Assembly (NCBI RefSeq): GCF_030020805.1
Contig: NZ_CP125098.1
Location: forward strand, 7,262,501 to 7,326,500
From: Paenibacillus sp. RC67
GTDB taxonomy: Bacteria; Bacillota; Bacilli; Paenibacillales; NBRC-103111
Reading direction: 5' to 3'
DNA: 64,000 bases
The position numbers and the translations under genes were made by a program. Of this stretch, positions 26,158-35,063 are shown piece by piece. The notes beneath the pieces were generated by a model. It was not told the origin of the DNA. It saw nothing but the letters and a program-made list of their open reading frames with translations, and did no database searches. Positions within the stretch are counted from its first letter, which is position 1, and each line of letters opens with the position of its first letter.

Positions 26158-27549
26158 CTAATCTCCGTAAGTAGTTGGGTCTAGAAGGAATGCAAGACCT
26201 CTCCAGCTATAGTCACCGCATGCTCCTCTGACTCCGTTTTCCAGAGCAATGTTCCGATATAGCTGTAACGCCTCACGGTCGTTCAAGTGACTTGTATCTT
26301 GTCCCAAGTGTTCGGATAATAATTGATTGCGGAGCGAACGCACTACATCGGGGTCAAAGAACGTTGCATTCATCTCGGTATGCCCGAAGAGTGAATTCCA
26401 GTGAAGGTTGCAGGAACCGATTGTCGCCCATACATCGTCGATCAGCATGATTTTGGCATGCACATAGATGTTGCTGCGTCCCCCCTGCCCATTCAAACCA
26501 GCTATTCCGACAAGTGAGAAGTTCTCATATTGGCCGAGTGCTTCTATCGGTTCGAAAAAGCTTTTTCGATCCGGATTTTTACGGAATGTGCGTACGTACT
26601 GCTCGGGTTCAGCTGGAATAAGGAGGATGACCTCAACGCCACGCTTCAGAGCCTTCTCCAGTCCAGCAGCGATTTCCGGAACCGGAAGAGCCTGGTTCTC
26701 GATGTAAATGGAGCACCTTGCTGCATCGATAGCCTGTTTGTATTGTTCTAAAATGGATCGCTCGCCAGCGGATATATCCAGAGGAGTTCCTCCAGGAGTT
26801 AGATAATTACCGCTGTAACGGCCCCCAAACATGTTGCGTTGAATCTGCAATAAGCTATCTCCACGCGGGGCCGATACGCGTGTAGGGAAGGACAACACAT
26901 CATTTCCGTTATGGCCCCACACTCCATCTTCCTCCATTCTCTCACTGGCCTCATTCCATCTTTCTACGAAATTGTGGTGAACGTCAGTAGCTGAAGGGCC
27001 GGTTACTTCGACATAGACATCGTGGCGATGGCCCTCGCCCATGTGGCCGGGATCGAACGCCTTGAAAGTCGGATTAATTCCACCGACAAATGTCGTCTCG
27101 GTCGAATATCCGGCATCTATTAGCCAGCATTTTTGGTGCTGACAAAAATAACCTGGAGCACGATCCCAGCGGATATGGAAAATAGAACCACGCGAAAGGA
27201 GCAATTCACGGTCAGCTTGAGATCCTGGGAAGGCTTGTCCATACCTACTGCTCTCCGGATTGGGGCGCCAAATAATAACCCGAACATCCAACCCCCGTGC
27301 AACCGCATGGTCCAATACATCCAACAGGGTACCATGATGGTCCGGCATCTGATAATCCGGTGCCATGAATGTAACCGTAAGCCAAGCACTGTGCTTTGCT
27401 GCTTCAATAGCCTCACAAATACGTCGAAAGGTAGGGGCACTATCCACAAGCGGACGAACCAAATTACCGCCCCTTACCGGGTAAGAACCGCATTCAATAA
27501 ATGGTATATAGGATTCGTGGCCGATGGTTGAAATCTCATTTGGGCTCAT
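26158..27549 (-). CDS. Phospholipase D superfamily protein (phospholipase or cardiolipin synthase-like)
   Basis: 463 residues, no signal peptide and no N-terminal membrane helices, unlike the Cls elsewhere in this window. Two HKD motifs are present: HQKCWLIDA with FVGGINPTF, and HAKIMLIDD with IGSCNLHWNS. The segment HHNFVERWNEA after the first motif resembles eukaryotic-type and proteobacterial PLD enzymes more than Bacillus Cls. Both active-site Lys/Asp pairs are intact. AAAGGAGG precedes the ATG. It stands alone between glmS and a kinase-like gene. Whether it hydrolyses or transfers phosphatidyl groups cannot be told. Confidence 0.85.
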   Translation of the reverse strand: MSPNEISTIGHESYIPFIECGSYPVRGGNLVRPLVDSAPTFRRICEAIEAAKHSAWLTVTFMAPDYQMPDHHGTLLDVLDHAVARGLDVRVIIWRPNPESSRYGQAFPGSQADRELLLSRGSIFHIRWDRAPGYFCQHQKCWLIDAGYSTETTFVGGINPTFKAFDPGHMGEGHRHDVYVEVTGPSATDVHHNFVERWNEASERMEEDGVWGHNGNDVLSFPTRVSAPRGDSLLQIQRNMFGGRYSGNYLTPGGTPLDISAGERSILEQYKQAIDAARCSIYIENQALPVPEIAAGLEKALKRGVEVILLIPAEPEQYVRTFRKNPDRKSFFEPIEALGQYENFSLVGIAGLNGQGGRSNIYVHAKIMLIDDVWATIGSCNLHWNSLFGHTEMNATFFDPDVVRSLRNQLLSEHLGQDTSHLNDREALQLYRNIALENGVRGACGDYSWRGLAFLLDPTTYGD

Positions 27550-27673
27550 ATGTTCCTCCTTTATTAAAGCTATCCGACTTTACTCCTCCTTCTAAGGGGG
27601 GATGAAAAAATACTATCACATTCCCCTTAAATATTATGTTAATTATTTTCTAAGAACTCCATGGGGGTATACC

Positions 27674-28210
27674 TCATTGACTTACTCGGCTTAAAATTTC
27701 AGCGCACAGCTCTTCGACAGGTCGAGCGCTGTCTAGCTTTAAAACGGGACTTTTGGATAATTCCATTTGATAGGATTGTTCGGCGTATGTACCAGCCATG
27801 CTTTTATCTTCTTCCGTCAAATACGTTTTACACCATTCTAGAAAGTCATTCGTATATTCTCCATGCTCGTCCAGCCACATTTCACTAAGAGTATTCCGTT
27901 CCAGTTCTCGGCTCCTTAATCGTTGCATGCGAACAGCTTCATCAAGAGAAAGAAAAACCAATAGGTCACGATCGCTGAATCCTTCAGGATACCATGAGAA
28001 AACAGAGCCGGAAGCCACGTAGCTAACGCCAAGTGCCATGTCTTTTTGATATAATTCTTTACGCTTTTCAATTGGATTATTTTCCGTAAAGGAATCATCT
28101 TTCCAGAGATAATGATCGGTATCAATCCATTGTATATTTTCTTTTTCGCTAATCCATTTGGCTAAGGTGCTTTTACCGGTACCCGAGCCTCCGATGATTT
28201 GGATCTTCAT
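27674..28210 (-). CDS. P-loop kinase-like protein (adenylate kinase/topology-modulation type)
   Basis: 178 residues. Walker A motif IGGSGTGKSTLAK near the N-terminus, then WIDTDHYLWKDD, which places an acidic pair where small nucleoside and shikimate-type kinases have theirs, and the Arg-rich lid MQRLRSRELERN. This layout is typical of proteins annotated as DNA topology modulation protein or adenylate kinase-like. Two ATGs lie close together; the second has GGAGG seven bases upstream and was chosen. The substrate is unknown. Confidence 0.8.
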   Translation of the reverse strand: MKIQIIGGSGTGKSTLAKWISEKENIQWIDTDHYLWKDDSFTENNPIEKRKELYQKDMALGVSYVASGSVFSWYPEGFSDRDLLVFLSLDEAVRMQRLRSRELERNTLSEMWLDEHGEYTNDFLEWCKTYLTEEDKSMAGTYAEQSYQMELSKSPVLKLDSARPVEELCAEILSRVSQ

Positions 28211-28315
28211 TTGCATGCCTCCTTTTTTAAACCATTTTATTGTATCTCAAAAAAAGAAATTATCTAGAGAAACTATCATTATAACTAACTTTAAATGTTC
28301 TAGAACTGAACGCAA

Positions 28316-28342
28316 AAAAATCCGCAATCTTTGCGGATTTTT
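28316..28342 (-). terminator. Terminator of the polysaccharide utilisation operon
   Basis: Twelve-base perfect stem AAAAATCCGCAA/TTGCGGATTTTT with a three-base loop. It lies 13 bases beyond the last gene of the leftward operon. The A/T-rich arms make it work in either direction. Confidence 0.85.
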
Positions 28343-28354
28343 TGTTTAAACTAT

Positions 28355-30064
28355 TTACGTCTGAACCGACAATAGTTCATCTACCGTGGCAGGCTTATGG
28401 CGTATTGCAATCTTCCATGAAGTCTCGCCATTCGAGCCTTGAGCTGTCCAATGATCGTTATGATCGGCCAGCTCCACGGGGAGCCATTTCTCCTGATTGC
28501 CTAGACTTAAAGCGAAAATCAGGCCTACACGCTTCATTTTGGTAAAATCGAATGTCTGTTCAGGTCCGTTATAAAGAATGTAATCGAGATACAGACAGCC
28601 ATCCTGCTGCCGCCACTCCCAACCTGTCTTAGAGGGACTCACCCGGAATTCGGATAATACGTTTTGCACGCAAATCGTATGCTCCCCAAGCTGCACCTGT
28701 GCCCTTCTCTCATCTAGTACCTTGACCCCCACTCCGTCCAGACAGCCGCCGAATTCTAGACGAATTCGCAAATCTTGTGCCTTCACCTGTCCCTTGATGC
28801 GATCCAAGCTGCTGTGCGTATCTCCTCCATTGGTACTAAAGCTTATCCCGTAAAGGACATCGCCTTCATTTTGCTGAGAGGTGATAACCGCTGCCGCATA
28901 ATCGTAGCCGTCATGAAGACATTGCAGCTGCATATAGGCGCTCTCCCCGCCATTGTTCATATAAGCTAGTAGATTACGGCGCTGATTCCACATGATTTCT
29001 TTATTCACTGTGCCCAATGCATAAGCTTCATTCATGAACAATGTTGCATGCTTCTCGATTTGTTTAGCTTGATTCTCATATATACACTGGCGCGCATGTT
29101 GACGGTGAGGTTCGATGAAGTAAGAACGATATGGTTCCGGGCAGCTCATTCCGCTTTCATACCAGTTCGGCTCGAATATCAACTCTTCATCGGGAATAAA
29201 CCTTATTTCCCCATCCAAAGCAATTTGCAAAAAGGATAAAAACTTCGGCGCAAGCAGCTTATCGTAGCTGCGGCTGTGCGGTCCTGCCCACTGCCTTGTC
29301 GGCACATGAAAATGCTCCGCCACCATCCGCCATGCCACATTGAGCAGCTCCGCCGTTAAGCGTCGTGCCACCTCATTTTTAGTTTTTGCATGCAAGCTCG
29401 ACAGTTCGGCAATCGCAACGGTCGTATAAGTGGGACTGTTATACTCTTCGAAGGTACCCAGACGAAGCGTATGTGCGTGAAAATCTTTTAGACGCTGCAG
29501 GCCATAATCACGATACGGAGGGTAATAGTATACTTCTCCCGCAAGCAGTGTTACAAAGGCTCCCATAATAGAAATATTCGTATAACCTGGTCCCACATTA
29601 CGCAATATGATCGCATTGCATGCACGGAAGATGGCATCACGCAAACGAGACTTCAAGCCGGGAGACATGACGTCATTATGATGCATAGCGGCAAGAATAA
29701 GCTGTTTTCCGCAGAAATCAGCCCAGTTCCAATCGGGAGGAGCCATCTTATCCAGGGGCTCCTCGTAAAACCACGACCAGATACCATGGGTCGGACGGCT
29801 GCGATCGGTATCCTGCAACGATATGACCTTCTCCAGGATAGCGCATCCCCGCTCCTGATAATGGGGGATGCCGCTGTTAAGCAGCGTAACGGCATAAGCT
29901 AGCGATTCGCGCGTAGGGTGAACATAAGGCACATCTCGAAGCGCCGTATGATACCCCGGACTGCTGAAAGGCTGCTTCAGCAGCTGCAGCTCAGAGTTAT
30001 AGTGGGGCTCATTTTGTTCCAACCACGCAAGCAGCTTCTGTTGGGCTAACTCTGCTGAAATCAT
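28355..30064 (-). CDS. Putative alpha/alpha-toroid polysaccharide lyase-like protein
   Basis: 569 residues, no signal peptide, so probably cytoplasmic. The first 350 residues are helix-rich with repeated hairpins, as in alpha/alpha-toroid lyases and heparinase-type proteins. Candidate active-site segments are NISIMGAFVTLLAGE, FEEYNSPTYTTVAIAEL and GPHSRSYDKL. The last 200 residues are strand-rich (RIRLEFGGCLDGVGVKVLDE, LYLDYILYNG), like the beta-sandwich that follows such toroids. I do not recognise a named family. It is the last gene of an operon with GH105 and a sugar ABC transporter, so it probably acts on the imported oligosaccharide. ATG chosen for GGAGG at ten bases. Confidence 0.7.
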   Translation of the reverse strand: MISAELAQQKLLAWLEQNEPHYNSELQLLKQPFSSPGYHTALRDVPYVHPTRESLAYAVTLLNSGIPHYQERGCAILEKVISLQDTDRSRPTHGIWSWFYEEPLDKMAPPDWNWADFCGKQLILAAMHHNDVMSPGLKSRLRDAIFRACNAIILRNVGPGYTNISIMGAFVTLLAGEVYYYPPYRDYGLQRLKDFHAHTLRLGTFEEYNSPTYTTVAIAELSSLHAKTKNEVARRLTAELLNVAWRMVAEHFHVPTRQWAGPHSRSYDKLLAPKFLSFLQIALDGEIRFIPDEELIFEPNWYESGMSCPEPYRSYFIEPHRQHARQCIYENQAKQIEKHATLFMNEAYALGTVNKEIMWNQRRNLLAYMNNGGESAYMQLQCLHDGYDYAAAVITSQQNEGDVLYGISFSTNGGDTHSSLDRIKGQVKAQDLRIRLEFGGCLDGVGVKVLDERRAQVQLGEHTICVQNVLSEFRVSPSKTGWEWRQQDGCLYLDYILYNGPEQTFDFTKMKRVGLIFALSLGNQEKWLPVELADHNDHWTAQGSNGETSWKIAIRHKPATVDELLSVQT

Positions 30065-30127
30065 GGAAATCATTCCTCCATACGAATCATTTGATAATCA
30101 AATGGCTGCACCGCACATCGAATCAAC

Positions 30128-31192
30128 TTATTTCCGTTCCTCCAGCAAATCGCTGATCAGCATAAGCGCCAGCGCTTGGCCGTAAGGCGTGGGCGTAATC
30201 TTCACTTCGTTATAAGCTTCCACTGTCGGCATAACCGGTGTTCCGCCAGAGACGCCATGCACAGCTCCGTATACGTCGACGTGGATCATAACAGCTTCGG
30301 CCGCTTTAATAACAGCATTTCCAAGCTTCTTCTGCAAAGCAGCATCTTCGACCATGCCGGTTCGCAGCGCGATTTGGAATCCATAAGCGATGCCGGCTGT
30401 TGCCGACGTTTCCAGATAAAAATCCGGGCGGTCTAGCACGGTATGCCACATGCCGTTAGCCGTCTGCTGTCGGACTAGGCCACACAACAGCGTCGTATAA
30501 CGCTCGTACACTTCGGCCGGAATATCCGCCAAGTGCTTCACGCATGCGACGATCTCGGGTACGCCGAAAGCGACCCAAGCGTTCGCGCGGCCCCAACGGG
30601 CTGCCGACATATGATTGCGCTCGAGCCCGTCAAATCCATGGAAAAGTACGCCGGTCGCCTCGTCCTGCAGCAGCTGCAAATGGACTGCGACCTGCTTCAC
30701 CGCTTCTTGTGCCATCGCAGTGTCCCCTGTCAGCGAAGCAAGGCGAGCAAGGAATAGCGCTCCGACGACGAGCGTATCCGCCCACAGCTGCTCAGGGAAG
30801 TCTACCCCCTCGGTTACTGTATGCTCAAAGCCGCCTTCCTTAGTACGAGGCGCCTCATGCATCAGCCACTCGCCGTGTTCCTGTACCATCGGCATCCACT
30901 CCGCAGCCGCTTCCGGTTCCCTGCGCAGCAGCTCGGTCAGAGCCGCGAAAGGCGCGGTCGAATTGATCACGCGCTGCTGTGCTGCCTTATGGCGATTATC
31001 TCTCATCCAGCGCCACAAATACTCGCGTACCGACTCCAAGCCGGTCGCCTCGTAATACTTAACCGCTGCGATCAGACCTACGCCTGGCTTCCAGTCCCAA
31101 TTGTACATATTTCGCTGCCAATCGCTCTCCGGCGCGGTTACCATATACTCATAGACCTGCTCCGCCTTGCCAAGCAGCTTCTCTTTGTTCAT
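30128..31192 (-). CDS. GH105 unsaturated uronyl hydrolase (YteR/YesR-like)
   Basis: Removes the 4,5-unsaturated uronic acid that polysaccharide lyases leave at the non-reducing end of oligosaccharides. 354 residues folding as an (alpha/alpha)6 barrel. Family segments are NWDWKPGVGLIAAVKYYEATG, FPEQLWADTLVVGALFLARL with the candidate catalytic Asp, LFHGFDG, HMSAARWGRANAWVAFG and TSATAGIAYGFQIALR. No signal peptide, so it works in the cytoplasm on imported sugars. The second ATG has GAGGGGGA nine bases upstream and was chosen. It lies between the permease and the lyase-like gene. Confidence 0.93.
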   Translation of the reverse strand: MNKEKLLGKAEQVYEYMVTAPESDWQRNMYNWDWKPGVGLIAAVKYYEATGLESVREYLWRWMRDNRHKAAQQRVINSTAPFAALTELLRREPEAAAEWMPMVQEHGEWLMHEAPRTKEGGFEHTVTEGVDFPEQLWADTLVVGALFLARLASLTGDTAMAQEAVKQVAVHLQLLQDEATGVLFHGFDGLERNHMSAARWGRANAWVAFGVPEIVACVKHLADIPAEVYERYTTLLCGLVRQQTANGMWHTVLDRPDFYLETSATAGIAYGFQIALRTGMVEDAALQKKLGNAVIKAAEAVMIHVDVYGAVHGVSGGTPVMPTVEAYNEVKITPTPYGQALALMLISDLLEERK

Positions 31193-31227
31193 CACTCGAG
31201 TCCCCCTCATCGGTGCATCTTGCTTTT

Positions 31228-32094
31228 TTAACCTTTCACTGAGCCAATCATTGCTCCCTTAGCAAAATACTTTTGCAGGAAGGGATAGATTAGAAGGATC
31301 GGTACCGTTGCGATAATAATCATGGCCATTTTTACCGTCACGCCGATTTTCGGTACGTCTCCTGACATCGCGGCATCGACTGCCTCGTTTGTCATTTGGA
31401 CGAGAATTTGGCGCAGCAGCACCTGCATCGTCATTTTACTCACATCGCTGTTGTACATGACAGCTTGAAAAAAGATGTTCCATTTGGATACCGCATAGAA
31501 CAATGTCAGCGTAGCGATGACAGGTAATGAGATCGGCATAACGATTTTAGCCAGTACACCAATGTCGTTGCTTCCATCTATTTTGGCCGATTCCTCTAAC
31601 TCCGATGGAACCGAACGGAAGAAGCTCACCATAATCATAAGGTTAAATACGCTGAGCGCACTTGGAATGATAAGGGACCACAGCGTATTCAGCATGCCTA
31701 GCTCTTTAACCAGCAAATAGGAAGGAATGATACCTCCATTGAACAGCATTGTAAAGAAGGCTAGGAACAGCATAACGCTCGTGCCTTTAACATTTTTTTT
31801 GGAAAGCGGGTAAGCAAGCGTAATCGTAAGCAGCATGCTGAGAACCGTCCCCACTACCGTCACGAACACCGTATTATAGAACGTTTGAATAAACTGACGG
31901 TTATGAAAAACCATATCATACGCCACAGTCGTCCACTGCTTCGGCCAAAACAACAGCTGGCCTTCGTACACAAGATGAGCCGTTGAAAATGACAGCACGA
32001 ACACGTTCCAGAACGGAAATATCATTAAAATAGCCATCAGTCCAAGCAGCGTATAGTTAACCGCCTCAAACCAGACGTTTTTTTGCATTTTCAT
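31228..32094 (-). CDS. Carbohydrate ABC transporter permease (YtcP/LplC-like)
   Basis: 288 residues with six transmembrane segments. The cytoplasmic EAA loop reads ELEESAKIDGSNDIGVLAKI, the ATPase docking site of CUT1-type sugar importers. It is the second permease of the operon, 27 bases after the first. No ATPase gene is nearby, which is usual: these systems share a general MsmX-type ATPase encoded elsewhere. Confidence 0.93.
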   Translation of the reverse strand: MKMQKNVWFEAVNYTLLGLMAILMIFPFWNVFVLSFSTAHLVYEGQLLFWPKQWTTVAYDMVFHNRQFIQTFYNTVFVTVVGTVLSMLLTITLAYPLSKKNVKGTSVMLFLAFFTMLFNGGIIPSYLLVKELGMLNTLWSLIIPSALSVFNLMIMVSFFRSVPSELEESAKIDGSNDIGVLAKIVMPISLPVIATLTLFYAVSKWNIFFQAVMYNSDVSKMTMQVLLRQILVQMTNEAVDAAMSGDVPKIGVTVKMAMIIIATVPILLIYPFLQKYFAKGAMIGSVKG

Positions 32095-32121
32095 ACGAAG
32101 TTTCTCCCTTCCTAACGCTTT

Positions 32122-33090
32122 CTAGAATAAGTAATTGTCGCTTGTTTTCTTGGCTATATAGTTAGAGCCCAGGATGAGGACAAGTCCGACCAACGATTTG
32201 AATAAACCAACCGCCGCAGCAAAGCTGAAATTACCTTGCAGCACGCCTGCCTTGAACACATACGTATCGAATACCTCCGACACGCTGCTGACCATCGGAT
32301 TGCCCATAATAAACAGCTGGTCGAAAGAAAGGCTCATGATGTGTCCGATCCGCAGCAGCAAGAGTACAACGACTGTATTCATAAGTGCCGGAACCGTAAT
32401 GGCTTTCATTTGATGCCAGCGGTTCGCTCCGTCTACACGAGCCGCTTCATACAGTTCAGGGTTGATCCCTGCCAAAGCCGCGAGAAAGATGATCGTTCCC
32501 CAGCCCGCTTCCTTCCAGATGCTTTGCAAAGTAATCATGCCCCAGAAAAACCGGGTGTCCAGCAGCAGTTGTACTTTGGTAAAGCCCAACGCATGAACAA
32601 TTTGGGTAACTATCCCTTCAGAATTCAATAACGTAATCGTCAAGGAACAGATAACAACCCACGAAACGAAATGGGGTAAATAAATGATGGTTTGTACTGC
32701 CTTCTGAAACAAACCGGCACGCACTTCATTTAACAACAGCGCTAGAACGATTGGTGTCGGGAAAAATAAAAGCAAGTTCAGCAAGCTAATTACCAGCGTG
32801 TTGCGAAGAACCATCCAGAAATCAGGATGCTTGAACAGCCTTTCAAAATGTGCGAAGCCTACCCAGTCACTATGAAAAATTCCCGCAAACGGGTTGTAAT
32901 CCTGAAATGCCAGCACGATGCCATACATCGGACCATACTCGAAAAGCAAAATAAACGCCATGCCCGGTAGAGCGAGCAAGTACATGTATCGATCTGACCA
33001 CAGCTTCTTCCACAGCCTACCGCGCTTTGATCCTGCTGCAGATGCTGGCTTGCTGCCTCGAATCGTTGCGGCTTCCGTTCCCATCGCCAT
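32122..33090 (-). CDS. Carbohydrate ABC transporter permease (LplB-like)
   Basis: 322 residues with six transmembrane segments after a basic cytoplasmic N-terminus (SKRGRLWKKLWSDRYMYLL). The EAA loop reads ELYEAARVDGANRWHQMKAI. FEYGPMYGIVLAFQDYNPF is characteristic of LplB-type permeases. A GGGAGTG site precedes the ATG. Pairs with the YtcP-like permease to form the membrane channel for an oligosaccharide importer. Confidence 0.94.
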   Translation of the reverse strand: MAMGTEAATIRGSKPASAAGSKRGRLWKKLWSDRYMYLLALPGMAFILLFEYGPMYGIVLAFQDYNPFAGIFHSDWVGFAHFERLFKHPDFWMVLRNTLVISLLNLLLFFPTPIVLALLLNEVRAGLFQKAVQTIIYLPHFVSWVVICSLTITLLNSEGIVTQIVHALGFTKVQLLLDTRFFWGMITLQSIWKEAGWGTIIFLAALAGINPELYEAARVDGANRWHQMKAITVPALMNTVVVLLLLRIGHIMSLSFDQLFIMGNPMVSSVSEVFDTYVFKAGVLQGNFSFAAAVGLFKSLVGLVLILGSNYIAKKTSDNYLF

Positions 33091-33115
33091 AATTGAAATT
33101 CACACTCCCTATGAA

Positions 33116-33157
33116 AAGCTCGGGTACGTTCCGATGAGCAGAAACGTACCCGCTTTA
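33116..33157 (-). terminator. Intercistronic hairpin after the solute-binding protein gene
   Basis: Ten-base perfect stem CGGGTACGTT/AACGTACCCG, extended by AAAGC/GCTTT with one bulged base, followed on the minus strand by a short T run (CTTTTC). It lies in the 82-base gap between the binding protein and its permeases and probably causes partial termination or stabilises the upstream mRNA, so that the binding protein is made in excess. Confidence 0.65.
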
Positions 33158-33172
33158 ATTATTGCATTGCTC

Positions 33173-34714
33173 TTATTTGCTGTCGGTTGCGGAGATCTCC
33201 TCAACCCATTTGTTGCCTTCAAAACGGTCATACCATTGCTTGACGATGCCGTCCCAATCCTTCACATCGATATTGCCCATGATAACTTTAACCGTGTTGG
33301 TATTGATAAAGGCATCGGCTTCCGCTCTATATTTCGCTCCGGTAGGAGAGAATGCGAAGTCCAGCGGTGTCGGTATTTTCAAATATTTCTCAAGCATTTT
33401 ATTGCCGTCGATAATCGTTTTTTGTGCCTCTTCGGAGTTCTTCTTACTCACGAAAACTTCTTCGGTAGGCTGCAGCGGCAGTGTCCACAAGAACGCCCCC
33501 GGCATGTCACGTGCGATCAGATCGCTTTTCACTTCATTTTTGCCATCCTTCTTCGTATAGTGAACGCCTTCTACACCATATACGTTGAAGTTTTGCCCTT
33601 CTGGGCTTGCGCCGAAATCAAGCCATTCCATCAGCTTTTGCATTTTGGCAGGATCTTTGGCGGCATTCTTCGATACGAACAAACCACCGTAGTTTACACG
33701 TCCTGTAGCACCTTGTTTACCAGACGGACCTTTAACCGGTTCGAATGGAACGAGTTTGGCAGCCGGATTCGTTTTCTTGAAGTTATCCTCAAAGTCGTTC
33801 ACACGGGAAATATATTGGAAGAACATCCCCGCTTGTCCTTTGCTAACCAGCTTCGATTCGGCTGTTCTGCCGTCCGTTACCGCAAAGTCCGGATCAATCA
33901 AGCCGTCTTTGAACGCTTTGCTCATCCAAGCAAGGTACTCTTTAAAGGCAGGAGTCGCGAAGTTCGGTACGTATTTGCCGTCCTGCTTCACCCATTTGTC
34001 TTGAATGCCGAATGGCTCCTGTAGACCACTGGCGCCTACGAATGCGTTGTTAGCATAACCGAGCTGGATACCATAAGTGTCCTTTTTACCGTTTTTGTCC
34101 GGATCGTTGAACGTAAACGCCTTGGCCACGTTGTACAGGTCATCCATCGTTTTCGGAGCCTGCAGCCCCAGACTATCCAACCAGTCTTGACGAATCATTG
34201 GCGCATCGCCAGTGGCTACAGGGTTACGAACATTCGTAATGGCCCAAGTTTTATTTTGATACTTCGTAATGTAGAGATCCTTTTGTTTCTTCAGGTTCGG
34301 ATACTTGTCGATATACTCGTCAAGCGGAACGATTTCCCCTGCTTTAATCATGCCAACGATAAAATCGTCCATGGTCCGCCAAGCGAACGCATCCGGAATA
34401 TCTCCCGAAGCGATTTGTACGCGGATTTTTTCTTTATATATTTCATAAGCGTTGACGTTGAATTCGAATTGAACACCCAGCTTATCCTGTAAATATTTCA
34501 ATGCTTCATTGCTTTCCGCCGATGTGCTAGGAATGGTATTCCCGTAATCGTAAGCTACTTTCAGTTTTACAGGCCCGTTTGGCGTTTTGGACCCATCCTG
34601 GGCTCCTTGCTTTCCGGTTGATCCGCTGTTGCCGCAAGCAGCCGTTACAGCTACTAGAGCGGTCACGAGAACTACGCTTGCAGACTTTTTCCAAATGCTG
34701 TTGGTTAACGTCAT
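33173..34714 (-). CDS. Sugar ABC transporter solute-binding lipoprotein (LplA-like)
   Basis: 513 residues. Signal peptide with lipobox VTAACGNSG, so the mature protein is tethered outside the membrane by its Cys. The extracellular domain is of the large Paenibacillus/LplA type (about 490 residues), with LKVAYDYGNTIPSTSAES, IRQDWLDSLGLQAPKTMDDLYNVAKAF and GKKDTYGIQLGY. An in-frame extension of 84 codons upstream lacks signal-peptide character and was rejected; AAGGGG lies about ten bases before the chosen ATG. First gene of the operon, divergent from the AraC-type regulator. Confidence 0.93.
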   Translation of the reverse strand: MTLTNSIWKKSASVVLVTALVAVTAACGNSGSTGKQGAQDGSKTPNGPVKLKVAYDYGNTIPSTSAESNEALKYLQDKLGVQFEFNVNAYEIYKEKIRVQIASGDIPDAFAWRTMDDFIVGMIKAGEIVPLDEYIDKYPNLKKQKDLYITKYQNKTWAITNVRNPVATGDAPMIRQDWLDSLGLQAPKTMDDLYNVAKAFTFNDPDKNGKKDTYGIQLGYANNAFVGASGLQEPFGIQDKWVKQDGKYVPNFATPAFKEYLAWMSKAFKDGLIDPDFAVTDGRTAESKLVSKGQAGMFFQYISRVNDFEDNFKKTNPAAKLVPFEPVKGPSGKQGATGRVNYGGLFVSKNAAKDPAKMQKLMEWLDFGASPEGQNFNVYGVEGVHYTKKDGKNEVKSDLIARDMPGAFLWTLPLQPTEEVFVSKKNSEEAQKTIIDGNKMLEKYLKIPTPLDFAFSPTGAKYRAEADAFINTNTVKVIMGNIDVKDWDGIVKQWYDRFEGNKWVEEISATDSK

Positions 34715-35063
34715 AGTATGAATGCCCCTTTTCATCTTTATCTTCTTTATCACTGTCGTGGCTTTTGTTCTTGTGCTCTGACCTTGATTAATGTGGCCGG
34801 CCTGCCTTGTCATTACTTTATCCTGCTTAACAGTCATGCAGCAACGATCATTTGATGCAAATTGCCCTATTACCGTCAATTGACCAATCGTCGCAACAAA
34901 AAATCCAGTAACCATGCGGGTTCTTAAGCAACTTATCATTATGCGTAAATACGCCTTTTGCCCCAAATGACACTTTCCATGCTATAATCAAACGGGTATA
35001 TTTTTATGAAGAGCCGATAATGAGCGACACCGCTCTCTTACAGATATAGAAAGGGGAACCGCT
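34715..35063. promoter_or_regulatory. Divergent control region of the polysaccharide utilisation locus
   Basis: 349 bases without a gene. Rightward there is an extended -10 promoter (TGCTATAAT at 34980-34988) about 75 bases before the AraC-type regulator. Leftward the promoter is unclear; TTGCTG-N16-GATAAA at about 34823-34850 is a candidate. A perfect ten-base palindrome GTCAATTGAC sits at 34875-34884 and may be an operator or part of a -35 region. Confidence 0.4.

Noticed and set aside
32918..34024. Long plus-strand frame of 368 codons
   Set aside because: It is antisense to the solute-binding protein and permease genes and has no recognisable protein features.
34715..34966. Long N-terminal extension of the solute-binding protein
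   Set aside because: It would put a lipoprotein signal peptide 84 residues inside the protein. The ATG at 34714 gives a normal signal and lipobox.
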